A DNA stretch of 52,068 nucleotides from Acidobacteriota bacterium (GCA_016201275.1 JACQDB010000140.1:1-52068), one strand, 5' to 3'. Shown: positions 18,691 to 27,881, numbered from the stretch's first letter. A program made the numbers and translations. Notes: a model not told the origin generated them from the letters alone.

Positions 18691-19638
18691 ATGAAAACAC
18701 TATATGAACCCATCGCAACTTACGACGAAGGGATGTTGGCGGTCTCTGCGTTGCACACGCTTTATTATGAACAGAGCGGCAACCCCGCAGGCAATCCTGT
18801 AGTCTTTCTACATGGCGGCCCCGGCGGCGGCACAACCCCCGATTATCGCCGCTTCTTTGACCCGTCGGCTTATCGCATCATTTTGTTTGACCAACGCGGC
18901 AGCGGCAAAAGCACGCCCTATGCTTGCCTCGAAGAAAACACGACTTGGGATTTGGTCGCCGACATTGAAAAATTGCGCGAGCATTTGGGCATAGAGCGTT
19001 GGGTGGTCTTCGGCGGTTCGTGGGGCAGCACCCTGGCGCTGGCCTATGCCGAGACGCATCCCGAACGCGTCAAGGCGATAGTTTTGCGCGGCATTTTTCT
19101 GGTTCGCAAAGCGGAAATAGATTGGTTCTATCAGGAGGGCGCAAACGCTGTGTTCCCGGATTTCTGGGAAGAGTACGAGAAGCTGATTCCCGTCGAAGAA
19201 CGCGGTGACCTGGCGCAGGCCTATTACCGCAGATTGACGAGCGACGACGAAGCCACAAGATTCGCAGCGGCCAAAGCATGGAGTATATGGGAAGGCAGCA
19301 CCTCGAAACTTTATCCCGATCAAGATTTGATAGACGATTTCGCCTCGCCCGAAAAGGCCGTAGCGCTGGCGCGCATCGAGTGTCACTACTTTTTGAACAA
19401 CTGTTTTTTTGCTTCGGAAAATTATTTGATTGATAACGTCGCAAAGATTCGTCACCTTCCGACAGTGATTGTGCAGGGGCGTTATGACATGGTTTGCCCG
19501 ATGATGAGCGCTTGGGCCTTGCACCAAGCCTTTCCCGAAGCCGAATTAGTCGTCGTGCCGGACGCTGGACATTCGGCCTTTGAAAAAGGCAACACCAGCG
19601 CTTTGGTTGATGCGACGGATAAGTTCAAAACCCTATGA
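18691..19638 (+). CDS. pip: Proline iminopeptidase (prolyl aminopeptidase, S33)
   Basis: 315 residues from the ATG at 18691, matching the family start MKTLYEPI and the usual 310-320 length. It removes N-terminal proline from peptides in the cytoplasm. The oxyanion motif is HGGPGGGTTPDYRRFFDP near residue 40, the nucleophile motif GGSWGSTLAL near residue 110, the acid in QGRYDMVCP, and the histidine in DAGHSAFEKG. It may be co-transcribed with the upstream hydrolase and may work with the DPP IV-like and leucyl aminopeptidase genes of this window in peptide use. A strong hairpin directly after the stop separates it from convergent pepA. Confidence 0.93.
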   Translation: MKTLYEPIATYDEGMLAVSALHTLYYEQSGNPAGNPVVFLHGGPGGGTTPDYRRFFDPSAYRIILFDQRGSGKSTPYACLEENTTWDLVADIEKLREHLGIERWVVFGGSWGSTLALAYAETHPERVKAIVLRGIFLVRKAEIDWFYQEGANAVFPDFWEEYEKLIPVEERGDLAQAYYRRLTSDDEATRFAAAKAWSIWEGSTSKLYPDQDLIDDFASPEKAVALARIECHYFLNNCFFASENYLIDNVAKIRHLPTVIVQGRYDMVCPMMSAWALHQAFPEAELVVVPDAGHSAFEKGNTSALVDATDKFKTL

Positions 19639-19640
19639 TT

Positions 19641-19678
19641 GCGTCTGCGGCTTAAAAAATACCAAGCCGCAGACGCAT
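19641..19678. terminator. Bidirectional hairpin between convergent pip and pepA
   Basis: TGCGTCTGCGGCTT (19641-19654) pairs perfectly with AAGCCGCAGACGCA (19665-19678). This gives a 14-bp GC-rich stem with a 10-base A-rich loop, two bases after the pip stop. T-runs are weak on both sides. Confidence 0.65.
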
Positions 19679-19740
19679 TGCTTGAGGCGTTGAAGCGAGA
19701 TCACCAAGATGCCTGATGCAGCGCGCTTCGACATCTCTTG

Positions 19741-21246
19741 CTATTTCGCCGCGTGATTGCAGACGTAATTAATTAAGGTGCGAATCGCTACGCCGGTCGG
19801 GCCTTTGGCCATATACGGCTTGCGGTCGTTTTCCCAAGCGGTTCCGGCTATGTCCAGATGCGCCCAGGTCGTCTCTTCGGCAAAGTGACGCAGGAACCAT
19901 GCCGCCGTGATTGTTCCCGCATAGCGTCCGCCTGAATTTTTAATGTCGGCAATATCGCTTTTGATCAACTCTTTGTAATCGTCATCCATAGGCAATTGCC
20001 AAAACCGTTCGCCGACCTCTTTGGCCGCCTGTCGCAACTCCGCTATAAACGCTTCATCGTTGCCCATGATCCCAACATTGAACGGCCCCAAGGCAATCGA
20101 AACCGCGCCCGTCAAAGTCGCCAGATCAATAATCTTCGTCGCCCCAAGTTTGCGCGCATAAGTGATGGCGTCGGCCAGAATCAAACGCCCTTCGGCATCG
20201 GTGTTGATGACTTCTATGGTCTTGCCGCTCATGGCGCGCAACACATCGCCGGGTTTATAAGCGCGACCCGATGGCATATTTTCCGCCGTAGGCATCACGC
20301 CTATAACATTGACGCGGGGTTTGAGTTGCGCGATGGCCTGCATCGCCGCCAGCGTTGCCGCCGCGCCCGACATATCGTACTTCATCTTCTCCATGTTTTC
20401 GGCGGGCTTGATGGATATGCCGCCGGTGTCAAAAGTGATGCCTTTGCCGACGATGGCAATTACCTCCGCGTCATTGCCCATCGGTTCCGCGCCTTCCGGT
20501 TCATAGCGCAAGACAATCATTTTTGCCGGTTCATCCGAACCGCGAGCCACGCCCAACAGCGCTCCCATGCCCAATTCTTTCATGCGCGCTTCGTCCAGCA
20601 CATCTATGTCCAGAGCGTAACGCGAGGCGACTTCTCTGGCGCGTTCGGCCAGTTCCGTAGGCGTCAGCGTCGAGCTGGGTTCATTCGATAATTCTCGCGC
20701 CAGGTTCACCGCTTCGGCGATAATGTGACCGCGTTCAACGCCACGCGCCAAGGCGTCTTCCGCGCCCTCTGCCGAAGTGACGATGATGATTTCATCTATG
20801 CGGCGCTCTTCTTTATTTTCGGTCTTGTACATATCTGGCTCAAAGAGTCCCATCAAAGCGCCTTCCACAAACGCTTGTACGCTGCGTTCCAGGTCAAGGT
20901 GCGAACGCCGCAACGTCGCCATCGAGCGCGCCCCTTTGCTTCGCAGAAAGCGCGTCGCCGTACCGGCAACTTTGCGTATGGTGTCGAAATTCATCTCTTC
21001 GCGTTTACCCGCGCCGATCAACAACAGGCGTTTGGCGCGTATGTTGCCGGGGCGATAGATGAACACCGTGTCGCCTTGTTTGCCGCGCATCTCGTCGGTC
21101 GCCAGCATCTCGCTGATGATGCCGTTGGTGCGTTCGTCCAATTCTTTCAAAGCGCCCTCGTCGGCCTTTTCACCTTCATAAATCGTGACCACCAAAGCAT
21201 CGGCTTCGACTTCATAAAATTTGGCATAATCGGCTTTGACTTCCAT
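19741..21246 (-). CDS. pepA: Leucyl aminopeptidase, M17 family
   Basis: 501 residues, typical length. It releases N-terminal amino acids from peptides, using two metal ions in a hexameric cytoplasmic enzyme. The signature NTDAEGRL is near residue 345, and the metal/active-site segment VGKGITFDTGGISIKPA near residue 265. The N-terminal macro-like domain covers about 1-165. The ATG at 21244-21246 is directly preceded by an array of ATCCGC-type heptamers that is complementary to another array just after the smpB stop. The gene is downstream of smpB on the same strand, 149 bases apart, probably in one transcript. Confidence 0.95.
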   Translation of the reverse strand: MEVKADYAKFYEVEADALVVTIYEGEKADEGALKELDERTNGIISEMLATDEMRGKQGDTVFIYRPGNIRAKRLLLIGAGKREEMNFDTIRKVAGTATRFLRSKGARSMATLRRSHLDLERSVQAFVEGALMGLFEPDMYKTENKEERRIDEIIIVTSAEGAEDALARGVERGHIIAEAVNLARELSNEPSSTLTPTELAERAREVASRYALDIDVLDEARMKELGMGALLGVARGSDEPAKMIVLRYEPEGAEPMGNDAEVIAIVGKGITFDTGGISIKPAENMEKMKYDMSGAAATLAAMQAIAQLKPRVNVIGVMPTAENMPSGRAYKPGDVLRAMSGKTIEVINTDAEGRLILADAITYARKLGATKIIDLATLTGAVSIALGPFNVGIMGNDEAFIAELRQAAKEVGERFWQLPMDDDYKELIKSDIADIKNSGGRYAGTITAAWFLRHFAEETTWAHLDIAGTAWENDRKPYMAKGPTGVAIRTLINYVCNHAAK

Positions 21247-21395
21247 AGTTCAATGGCGGATTGCGGAGAGCGGATGGCAGACTTGGTGTCGCCGAAGCGA
21301 TGTCAAAATTCCTTATCCAATTTCAGATTGCTGCTTGCCACTGGCGAAGTGAAACTCGTAGATTCAATCCGCAATTCGCAATCCGCAATCCGCAA
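21247..21395 (-). repeat. Inverted heptamer arrays filling the smpB-pepA spacer
   Basis: On the minus strand the smpB stop TGA is followed at once by TTGCGGA units (21395 down to 21365). The complementary array of ATCCGC(T/A/C) units occupies 21272 down to 21247 and ends one base before the pepA ATG. The two arms can pair across about 90 bases of spacer. Confidence 0.7.
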
Positions 21396-21854
21396 TCAAC
21401 GGCTCCTTTCTTTGATCGCCGCGCGCGCTTCGCGGTCGGCTTCGCGTTGGCGCTCGGTGGCGCGTTTATCGTAAAGTTTTTTGCCTTTGGCGACGCCGAG
21501 TTCGAGTTTGACGCGCCCGTTTTTGAAATACATTTTTGTTGGCACCAGGGTCAAGCCCTTTTCCTGTGCCTTGCTCGCCAGTCGTTCGATTTCAGTTTTG
21601 TGCAACAGCAGTTTGCGCGTGCGCGTGGGTTCGTGATTGTCGCGGTGGCCGTGTGAATACGGGCTGATGTGAGCATTCAACAACCACGCCTCGCCGTCGC
21701 GGATAATGCCGTAACTGTCTTTTAAATTGCAACGCCCTTCGCGAATGGATTTGACTTCGGTGCCGGTCAGCATCATGCCGCATTCATACGTTTCAACGAT
21801 GTGATAGTTGAAATAGGCTTCGCGATTGGTGGCCACTATTTTTTCATTAGCCAT
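21396..21854 (-). CDS. smpB: SsrA (tmRNA)-binding protein
   Basis: 152 residues from the ATG at 21852-21854; an upstream in-frame extension was rejected because family members start MANEKIVATNREA. It binds tmRNA and brings it to stalled ribosomes for trans-translation. Signatures: REAYFNYHIVETYECGMML near the start, TGTEVKSIREGRCNLKDSY around residues 31-49, the central SPYSHGHRDNHEPTRTRKLL, and a basic C-terminal tail rich in Arg and Lys. The tmRNA gene was not seen in this window. The stop TGA is directly joined to a heptamer array. Confidence 0.97.
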   Translation of the reverse strand: MANEKIVATNREAYFNYHIVETYECGMMLTGTEVKSIREGRCNLKDSYGIIRDGEAWLLNAHISPYSHGHRDNHEPTRTRKLLLHKTEIERLASKAQEKGLTLVPTKMYFKNGRVKLELGVAKGKKLYDKRATERQREADREARAAIKERSR

Positions 21855-22042
21855 AATAAAACCGAGCGAGAGCGACGATTGACTTCTGGCAAGCGCCCGC
21901 ACTCAATTGGTTAAAAAATATATCCGATGCTCTGCAAGGTGACAAGGGAAGCGCGACCAGCGGCGACCAAGGCGGCGCGGTTTGCCAAGTTGCTGTGGGT
22001 AAAAAATGGTCGCGGATTGGGCGCAGTTTGGCCTGCGACCGC

Positions 22043-22097
22043 AGCTTGGCGCAGCCAATCGCGAAGGTCGCGCCAAGCCGTCAAGCTGCGCCAAGCT
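22043..22097. repeat. Hairpin in the smpB-glycosyltransferase divergent spacer
   Basis: AGCTTGGCGCAGC (22043-22055) pairs perfectly with GCTGCGCCAAGCT (22085-22097). It lies in the 422-base gap 21855-22276, where nothing else is recognised. Confidence 0.5.
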
Positions 22098-22276
22098 TTC
22101 GCTTTTCCTGCGCCGCCGCAAGGCGGTAGGCTGACCACAAAGGCGTGAGGTCGTTTGCGCCTGCGACCAAACCCTTCCTCAACTTTTTGCACGCCTTACC
22201 CGTCACGCATGACGCGTCAGGCATCCCCTTCTCAGGTTGCTTATCACTCAAGGGCGTTCTACTATTTTCAAATTCC

Positions 22277-23287
22277 ATGAGAGAGTACCAATTAAAACCT
22301 GTAGAGCGGCAGCACAGTGCGCGACCGGAACTTTCGGTTTTTCTTCCCGTCTTCAACGAAGAGGAGAATTTGAATTTGTTGAACGCCAGACTCACAGAGG
22401 CGCTCGAACAACTGCGCCGCACTTACGAAATCATCTATGTTGACGATGGTTCTACGGATGGCAGCCTCGCCATCTTGCGCCAACTGGCGGCGGACAACGC
22501 AGGCATACGGGTCATTGCCTTGCGCCGCAACTACGGACAAACGGCGGCCATGAGCGCCGGCATAGACCACGCTCGCGGCCAGATACTGATTCCTATGGAT
22601 GCCGATTTGCAGAACGACCCTGTGGATATTGCGCGGCTGTTGAAAAAACTGAACGAAGGCTATGACGTGGTGTCGGGCTGGCGCAAAGACCGCAAAGATA
22701 AAATGATTACCCGTCGCGTTCCTTCCATGCTCGCCAATCGTTTGATCTCGGCGATCAGTGGCGTACATCTGCACGATTATGGCTGTAGTTTGAAAGCCTA
22801 TCGCCGCGAGGCTTTGGCTGACGTGCGGCTGTACGGCGAGATGCACCGCTTCATACCGATTTATGCGACCTGGGCGGGCGCGAAAGTCGCAGAGTTGCCG
22901 GTCACTCATCACCCCCGTCACGCCGGAAAATCGAAATACGGCTTGTCGCGCAGCCTCAAAGTGCTCTTCGATTTAATCACCATAAAATTCATGGCGACCT
23001 ATTGGACCAAGCCTTTGTATCTGTTCGGCGCTGCCGGATTGCTCTGTTTGGCGATTTCATTTTTCGCGCTGGTAGGAGCGCTCTATTACCGTTTTGTGCT
23101 GGATGTTCATCTCAACCGTATGCCGCTGGCGACCTTGGCGATGGTGATGTTTGGCATGGGCATACAATTTATCTTTATGGGATTGATCGCCGAAATGGTG
23201 GTTCGCACCTATCACGAATCGCAGGACAAACCGACTTATCTGGTGCGCGAAAAAATCAATCTCGAAGACGACGCAGGTGAGCCGTGA
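22277..23287 (+). CDS. Membrane family 2 glycosyltransferase (polyprenyl-phosphate sugar transferase type)
   Basis: 336 residues from the ATG at 22277; the longer upstream frame lacks family similarity. The GT-A domain covers about residues 15-240: VFLPVFNEEENL, YVDDGSTDGS, the RRNYGQTAAMSAGIDHARG region and the DXD-containing PMDADLQNDP. Two hydrophobic segments near 255-285 and 290-320 anchor it in the inner membrane. It matches the GtrB/DPM1-like group, which moves a sugar from a nucleotide donor to undecaprenyl or dolichyl phosphate. It overlaps the next glycosyltransferase by four bases (GTGA), so the two form an operon for a surface glycan or glycolipid. Confidence 0.9.
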   Translation: MREYQLKPVERQHSARPELSVFLPVFNEEENLNLLNARLTEALEQLRRTYEIIYVDDGSTDGSLAILRQLAADNAGIRVIALRRNYGQTAAMSAGIDHARGQILIPMDADLQNDPVDIARLLKKLNEGYDVVSGWRKDRKDKMITRRVPSMLANRLISAISGVHLHDYGCSLKAYRREALADVRLYGEMHRFIPIYATWAGAKVAELPVTHHPRHAGKSKYGLSRSLKVLFDLITIKFMATYWTKPLYLFGAAGLLCLAISFFALVGALYYRFVLDVHLNRMPLATLAMVMFGMGIQFIFMGLIAEMVVRTYHESQDKPTYLVREKINLEDDAGEP

Positions 23288-24069
23288 CCGGCGGCCTCAC
23301 ATCCTTTAACGGCATCCAACATTGTATGATTGCCGGAATCCACCTTGATAATTTAAGTGAAGACGAGACGCTGGCGAAAATCGGCGCGTTGATCGCGCAA
23401 GGCGGGGCGCATTATATGGCTGTGGTCAACGCCGCCAAAATTGTCAGCGCTCAAAATAATGAACAACTGTTCGGTATTTTGAACAGCGCGGATATCGTGA
23501 CAGCGGACGGAATGTCCGTGGTGTGGGCGTCGCGCTGGCTCGGCCAACCCTTGAAAGAGCGCGTCACCGGCATAGATATGTTTGAACGCTTGATTGAATA
23601 TGCGGCAGCGCATGAGTTATCGGTTTACTTTTTAGGCGCACGCGAGGCGGTGGTAAAAACGCTTGCGGAACTCTTCAGCGCACGATTTCCGCAACTGCGT
23701 CTGGCCGGATTTCATCACGGTTATTTCGACGCGCAGGAGAACGCGGAGAGGGTAGGCCAGATTCGCCAGAGCCGCGCCGATTTGCTCTTTGTGGCGATGG
23801 GTTCTCCGGCGCAGGAAAAATGGATTGCCGCGAATCTGCAAGCATCTGGAGTGAAATTTGCGCTGGGCGTGGGCGGCAGTTTCGATCACCTGGCTGGCTT
23901 TGCGCGGCGCGCCCCGCGCTGGATGCAGAGCGTCGGCTTGGAATGGCTGCATCGCCTGTGGCTTGAGCCGCGCCGATTATGGCGGCGTTATTTGATCGGC
24001 AACACGCGCTTCATCTGGCTGGTCCTCAAACAAAAACTCGGCAGCACGAAAGCCAAAGGCAAATCGTAA
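23284..24069 (+). CDS. WecG/TagA/CpsF-family glycosyltransferase
   Basis: 261 residues starting at a GTG at 23284 that overlaps the previous stop by four bases. Family features: the N-terminal GIHLDNLSEDETLAKI, the central VNAAKIVSAQNNEQL and ADGMSVVWASRWLG, and the C-terminal FVAMGSPAQEKWI and GVGGSFDHLAGFARRAPRWM followed by GLEWLHRLWLEPRR. WecG/TagA enzymes add a ManNAc-type sugar to a lipid-linked acceptor in enterobacterial common antigen, teichoic acid linkage or exopolysaccharide synthesis. Together with the upstream polyprenyl-phosphate transferase it should serve envelope polysaccharide building. The acceptor and sugar cannot be read from the sequence. Confidence 0.92.
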   Translation: MTGGLTSFNGIQHCMIAGIHLDNLSEDETLAKIGALIAQGGAHYMAVVNAAKIVSAQNNEQLFGILNSADIVTADGMSVVWASRWLGQPLKERVTGIDMFERLIEYAAAHELSVYFLGAREAVVKTLAELFSARFPQLRLAGFHHGYFDAQENAERVGQIRQSRADLLFVAMGSPAQEKWIAANLQASGVKFALGVGGSFDHLAGFARRAPRWMQSVGLEWLHRLWLEPRRLWRRYLIGNTRFIWLVLKQKLGSTKAKGKS

Positions 24070-24078
24070 AATCCCAAT

Positions 24079-24666
24079 TCAGTTTTCCGGCTCCACGTTG
24101 GGTCGCGGTTGGCTGGCGGCAAATTTTTCTATCAGCTTGTGGTAATCCGAGGCGTAAAGCAGTTTGATATTAACTTCCGGGTAGCCTTCGCGCAGTTGCC
24201 GCAGCTTGCGATTTTTCTTGGTCACCAGTGCTTGTTTCAAGGTCGTGAGTTCGATGAAGAGGTCTTGATCGGGCAGATAAAAATCGGGAGTAAACGAGCG
24301 CAGGGCTTTGCCTGTGGCGTCGCGTTCGATGACGAAACTCTTCGGCTCGTATTGCCAGCGGACGTGATAAAAATCAAGTATGCGGGCGAACTCGGCTTCC
24401 GATTCGTGAGCAAAACGAACCTCTTGCACTTGCTTGGTGCTTTCCAGGCTCGCGGACTCCGAGTGCTGGTTTTGCTCAATGGTTGCCATCAGGCGCTTTA
24501 ATTCCGGCAACAGCGAAGCGGGGATTTCGACTTTATATGCGCCGATTTTGCGAGTCGGGTCGTGATCTTTGATGACCAAAAATTGCTGCCCGTCGCGGTC
24601 GGCGATGTGCAGGTGAAGCGCTTTGTTGCCGTTGTCGGGTTGCCGATCAGCGGATTTCGTTTTCAT
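24079..24666 (-). CDS. Uncharacterised protein with a PD-(D/E)XK-like nuclease core
   Basis: 195 residues; no family name recognised with certainty. The N-terminal 75 residues are a small beta-rich segment (HIADRDGQQFLVIKDHD). Residues 85-185 show a restriction-endonuclease-like core: RILDFYHVRWQYEPKSFVI, then SFTPDFYLP (the Asp) and LFIELTTLK, where the usual E-x-K reads E-L-T-T-L-K. That motif shift leaves catalytic activity open. It resembles nuclease domains that lie beside mobile or repair genes. It is convergent with the glycosyltransferase operon, with only nine bases between stops, and starts before an 810-base gene-free stretch. Confidence 0.55.
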   Translation of the reverse strand: MKTKSADRQPDNGNKALHLHIADRDGQQFLVIKDHDPTRKIGAYKVEIPASLLPELKRLMATIEQNQHSESASLESTKQVQEVRFAHESEAEFARILDFYHVRWQYEPKSFVIERDATGKALRSFTPDFYLPDQDLFIELTTLKQALVTKKNRKLRQLREGYPEVNIKLLYASDYHKLIEKFAASQPRPNVEPEN

Positions 24667-24797
24667 ACAAATTGCTTTGTCCTTGCCGAATCCGGTTCCT
24701 GCCTGACGCCTGCATCTCGTAAGGGGTCAAGACGCCGCGTCTCCCTTCGGTCGGGTATGGAAGCCCTTGTGGTTTTCCGCCAAGCCGTCCTTCACTC

Positions 24798-24844
24798 AAA
24801 AAAAAATCCTGTTTCAGCAACTCCACAGGAATTGACAAAACAGG
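24798..24844 (-). terminator. Orphan terminator-like hairpin on the minus strand
   Basis: On the minus strand CCTGTTTT (24844-24837) and AAACAGG (24814-24808) form a stem followed by a run of nine T (24806-24798). No annotated minus-strand gene lies upstream of it, so it could end an untranslated RNA. Confidence 0.45.
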
Positions 24845-25209
24845 GGCGATGTCAAACCTGAGTCTAACCCAGAAAATTTGTTTTGTTCAAGCAGGATTCA
24901 CGATGCAGTGTTGCAGCAGAGTCCTGCAATTATCAAAGTCAAAGAAGAAACTTCAGATGAAACTGAAGCGGGAAGCTTCTCGCTTTCGAGTAGCGGTGTT
25001 CATCGGTGTTCATTGGTGCTTCCATTTCTCCTTTTCTGAAACGAAAACAGCAGGCTGGTGAGCGATGCGCGACCTTCGTGACGACTTATCGAAAAGTTGA
25101 TTTCAATCCACTGCCAAAGCTGCTATACAATGGCAAAACGATTTGGTGCGAACTTGGTCAGGATGATTCTATAGCTTTGCAGACAAACATTGTGCGGCTC
25201 TGTTACAAC

Positions 25210-25268
25210 CGTTTGCAGATGTGTGTGATTGGTGTAGAGGCGGTCGTGGGCAAATGAAATTCGCGATA
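25210..25268 (+). repeat. Degraded TATAGCG-family element, copy 2
   Basis: It shares GTTTGCAGATGTGTG-GATTGG and GAGGCGGTC with copy 1 at 13967, then jumps to GGGCAAATGAAATTCGCGATA. The second palindrome arm is missing, consistent with deletion inside the hairpin. Confidence 0.6.
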
Positions 25269-25476
25269 AAATCCGTTTCCCAACCTCGAAGAATATCATG
25301 AACACGAAGGTGCCTGAACTGTTTTTGAGTTTCGTGCTTTTCGTGATCTTGGTGATGAAGTAATCGGGTTTGCTGTTTAAGTGAAGGCTCGGAAGACGCC
25401 CTAGCCCAAACCCGCGCAGGCGTTTTTCCGGTCGCGTCAGGCCGCATCAGGGAAGGTTGGTTGAGAAAGATTTTTC

Positions 25477-26631
25477 ATGGCGAAAATCCTGTGGTTTGTG
25501 GCGGCAATCACCGCTGTTTTATGGCTGCTGTTGTTTGTTGAAATGCTGCGAGGGCATCTGGCGACAAAGTTTTTGCGCGCCGTGGAAGTGAAAACTGATG
25601 CGCCGCTGCCGAAAGTCTCGGTCATCATTCCCGCCTGCAATGAAGCGCGCAACCTTGCCGAAGCGCTGCAATCGGTTCTCCGGCAGGATTATGAAAATCT
25701 GGAATTCATCGTCATCAATGATCGCTCGACGGATCAAACCGGCGCGATTTTACAACGCATAGCGGCAAGCGATGCGCGCCTGCAGGTGGTCGAAATAACC
25801 CGTCTGCCGCAAGGCTGGCTGGGCAAAAATTACGCCCTTCATTGCGGCGCGCAACGCGCTCACGGCGACATCTTTTTATTCACCGATGCCGACATCGTGC
25901 TGCATCCTCAAGCGATCAGCAAAGCCGTTACTTTTCTCATCGAACAGCGGCGTCATCACCTCACTATGGCTCCCGAAACGCATATGCCCACGGCGTTGCT
26001 GGGCATTTTTGTCGCCGCTTTTGCTCTCTTCTTTGCGATTTATGCGCGACCCTGGAAAGCGAAAAATCCGCGCAGCCGCTATCACATAGGCATCGGCGCA
26101 TTCAATTTGGTGCGCGCCGAAGTCTATCGCGCTGTCGGCGGTCACAAGCCTTTGGCCATGCGCCCGGATGATGATTTGAAGTTGGGCAAATTGATTAAAA
26201 AGCATGGCTATCGGCAAGAGTTTCTGTTTGGCAAAGGGATGATTTCGGTCGAATGGTATGCGTCGCTGCGCGGCTTGATTCAAGGTTTGGAGAAGAACAC
26301 TTTTGCCGGATTGGAATACAGCGTGCTGGCAACCATAAGCGCAAGCGTCGGTCTTGTGGGGTTGAGTATCTGGCCGTTTGCGGCAATTTTTTTGACGACC
26401 GGCGGGACGCAACTTCTCTACTTGGCGGTGGTGCTGGTGATTCTGCTGCTCAATGTTGTGAGCGCGCAATTTCACGAAAGCAAGCGCTGGTACGCTTGCG
26501 GTTTTCCGCTGGCCGCCGCGCTGTTTGTTTTTATTTTGTGGCGCAGCATGATCGTCACGTTGCGACATCGCGGCATCAACTGGCGCGGCACGCATTACGC
26601 GCTTGATGAATTGAAAGCCAATAAAGTTTAA
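25477..26631 (+). CDS. Membrane family 2 glycosyltransferase (HpnB/CrtQ-like)
   Basis: 384 residues. An N-terminal membrane helix (residues 3-25) is followed by a GT-A domain at about 45-260: VSVIIPACNEARNLAEALQS, VINDRSTDQTG, the telling LPQGWLGKNYALHCGA, and the metal-binding LFTDADIVL. Two or three C-terminal helices follow (about 288-360). The QGWLGK-type motif is shared by hopanoid-associated HpnB and the carotenoid glycosyltransferase CrtQ, so a lipophilic terpenoid acceptor is a reasonable guess, but no hopanoid or carotenoid genes lie nearby. It stands alone, with a 119-base gap to the next gene. The start at 25477 gives the expected length. Confidence 0.75.
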   Translation: MAKILWFVAAITAVLWLLLFVEMLRGHLATKFLRAVEVKTDAPLPKVSVIIPACNEARNLAEALQSVLRQDYENLEFIVINDRSTDQTGAILQRIAASDARLQVVEITRLPQGWLGKNYALHCGAQRAHGDIFLFTDADIVLHPQAISKAVTFLIEQRRHHLTMAPETHMPTALLGIFVAAFALFFAIYARPWKAKNPRSRYHIGIGAFNLVRAEVYRAVGGHKPLAMRPDDDLKLGKLIKKHGYRQEFLFGKGMISVEWYASLRGLIQGLEKNTFAGLEYSVLATISASVGLVGLSIWPFAAIFLTTGGTQLLYLAVVLVILLLNVVSAQFHESKRWYACGFPLAAALFVFILWRSMIVTLRHRGINWRGTHYALDELKANKV

Positions 26632-26750
26632 CCCGCAAGCGCCAAGGCAACGCCAATCCGTTTACAAAGCTGAATCGAAGCAATAAAATCAACGCGCTAA
26701 TCTATCTTCAACTCATTGAGTAGAAATCATCAGAGGTCGGAGGTCAGGGA

Positions 26751-27881
26751 ATGAAAACAAAAATCAATCGCCGGGAATTTGTTCGCAACAGCGCCTTGCT
26801 GGGTGTTGCTGCCGGATTGACGCAAGCCACAGCGCTCACCCCGCTGGCGCAAAACAAAGGCTCGCGCCCCTTGGTGGTTTCAAGCGCCAACGGCTTGCGC
26901 GCTACACAACAAGCGATGGAGATGATACGCGCCGGAGCCGACACGCTTGATGCGGTCGTCGCTGGCGTCAACATCGTCGAAGAAGACCCCAAGGATATGT
27001 CCGTAGGCTACGGCGGTTTGCCCAATGAAGAAGGCGATGTCGAACTTGATGCCAGCGTTATGCACGGCCCGACCAAACGCGCCGGAGCGGTGGCTTCGCT
27101 GCGCCATATCAAAACCCCCTCGAAAGTTGCCAAGCTGGTGATGGAGCGCACCGATCATTTGCTATTGGTTGGCGAGGGCGCTTTGCGTTTCGCGATGGCG
27201 CACGGGTTCAAGAAAGAAGAATTGCTGACCGAAGAAGCCCGTCTGGTGTGGTTGCACTGGAAAGAATCCATGAGCGACCGCGATGCCTGGGGCCCCGGAC
27301 TGGCGTCGCCCGAAGGCAGTTCTACGAGTTCGTTATTCAAAGCGCGCCCCGATTTGCTTGCGCTTGCCGAGCGCTTCAGGGCGCAGCCGCCAACCGGCAC
27401 GATCAATTGTTTGGCCGTCAATGAACGCGGCGATATGAGCGGCACGACGACGACTAGCGGCCTGGCCTTCAAGATTCCCGGGCGCGTTGGCGATTCGCCG
27501 ATCATCGGCGCGGGCTTGTTTGTGGATAATGAAGTGGGCGCGGCGGGTTCGACCGGGCGCGGCGAAGAGAATTTGAAAATCTGCGGCGCGCACACCATCG
27601 TCGAGATGATGCGACAAGGAATGTCGCCTACGGATGCTTGTTTGGAAGCGTGCAAGCGCGTGGCCGGAAGTTACAATCATAACCAAGCCAAGCTGGCGAA
27701 ATTCAGCATCAACTTTTATGCTTTGAACAAAGATGGCGGGTATGGCGGCGCGGCGCTCTTCGGTTACTCGTTGCCGGAAAAAGACGGCAACCGGCGGCGT
27801 TCACAATTTGCGGTTCACGACGGCAAAGAAAATAAGCTGCACGAATTGGCCTATCTTTATGAAGCGCCAGATAAAATGTAG
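26751..27881 (+). CDS. Exported N-terminal-nucleophile hydrolase: glycosylasparaginase / asparaginase family
   Basis: 376 residues. The N-terminus NRREFVRNSALLGVAAG is a Tat-like signal (RR followed by a hydrophobic stretch), so export folded is likely. The family core includes MSVGYGGLPNEEGDVELDAS and, after the self-cleavage site, GTINCLAVNERGDMSGTTTT and GRVGDSPIIGAG. Thr217, after Gly216, is the expected new N-terminal nucleophile; classical glycosylasparaginases have Asp before it, isoaspartyl types Gly. It would split the GlcNAc-Asn link or release aspartate from small amides. The ATG at 26751 is preceded by GAGGTCG-GAGGTCA, a heptamer-like duplication that includes the likely ribosome site. 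Confidence 0.9.
   Translation: MKTKINRREFVRNSALLGVAAGLTQATALTPLAQNKGSRPLVVSSANGLRATQQAMEMIRAGADTLDAVVAGVNIVEEDPKDMSVGYGGLPNEEGDVELDASVMHGPTKRAGAVASLRHIKTPSKVAKLVMERTDHLLLVGEGALRFAMAHGFKKEELLTEEARLVWLHWKESMSDRDAWGPGLASPEGSSTSSLFKARPDLLALAERFRAQPPTGTINCLAVNERGDMSGTTTTSGLAFKIPGRVGDSPIIGAGLFVDNEVGAAGSTGRGEENLKICGAHTIVEMMRQGMSPTDACLEACKRVAGSYNHNQAKLAKFSINFYALNKDGGYGGAALFGYSLPEKDGNRRRSQFAVHDGKENKLHELAYLYEAPDKM

Larger units (their letters stand above)
24667..25476. other. 810-bp gene-free region with hairpins and a repeat fragment
   Basis: No convincing gene. It holds an orphan minus-strand terminator (24798-24844), several small hairpins at about 24900-24995 (for example CTTCAG-ATGAAA-CTGAAG), an 11-base direct repeat of CGGTGTTCAT type near 24995-25015, and a degraded TATAGCG-family element at 25210-25268. 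Confidence 0.5.

Noticed and set aside
21855-22276. tmRNA gene near smpB
   Set aside because: No tRNA-like ends or tag-peptide frame could be found in this spacer by eye.
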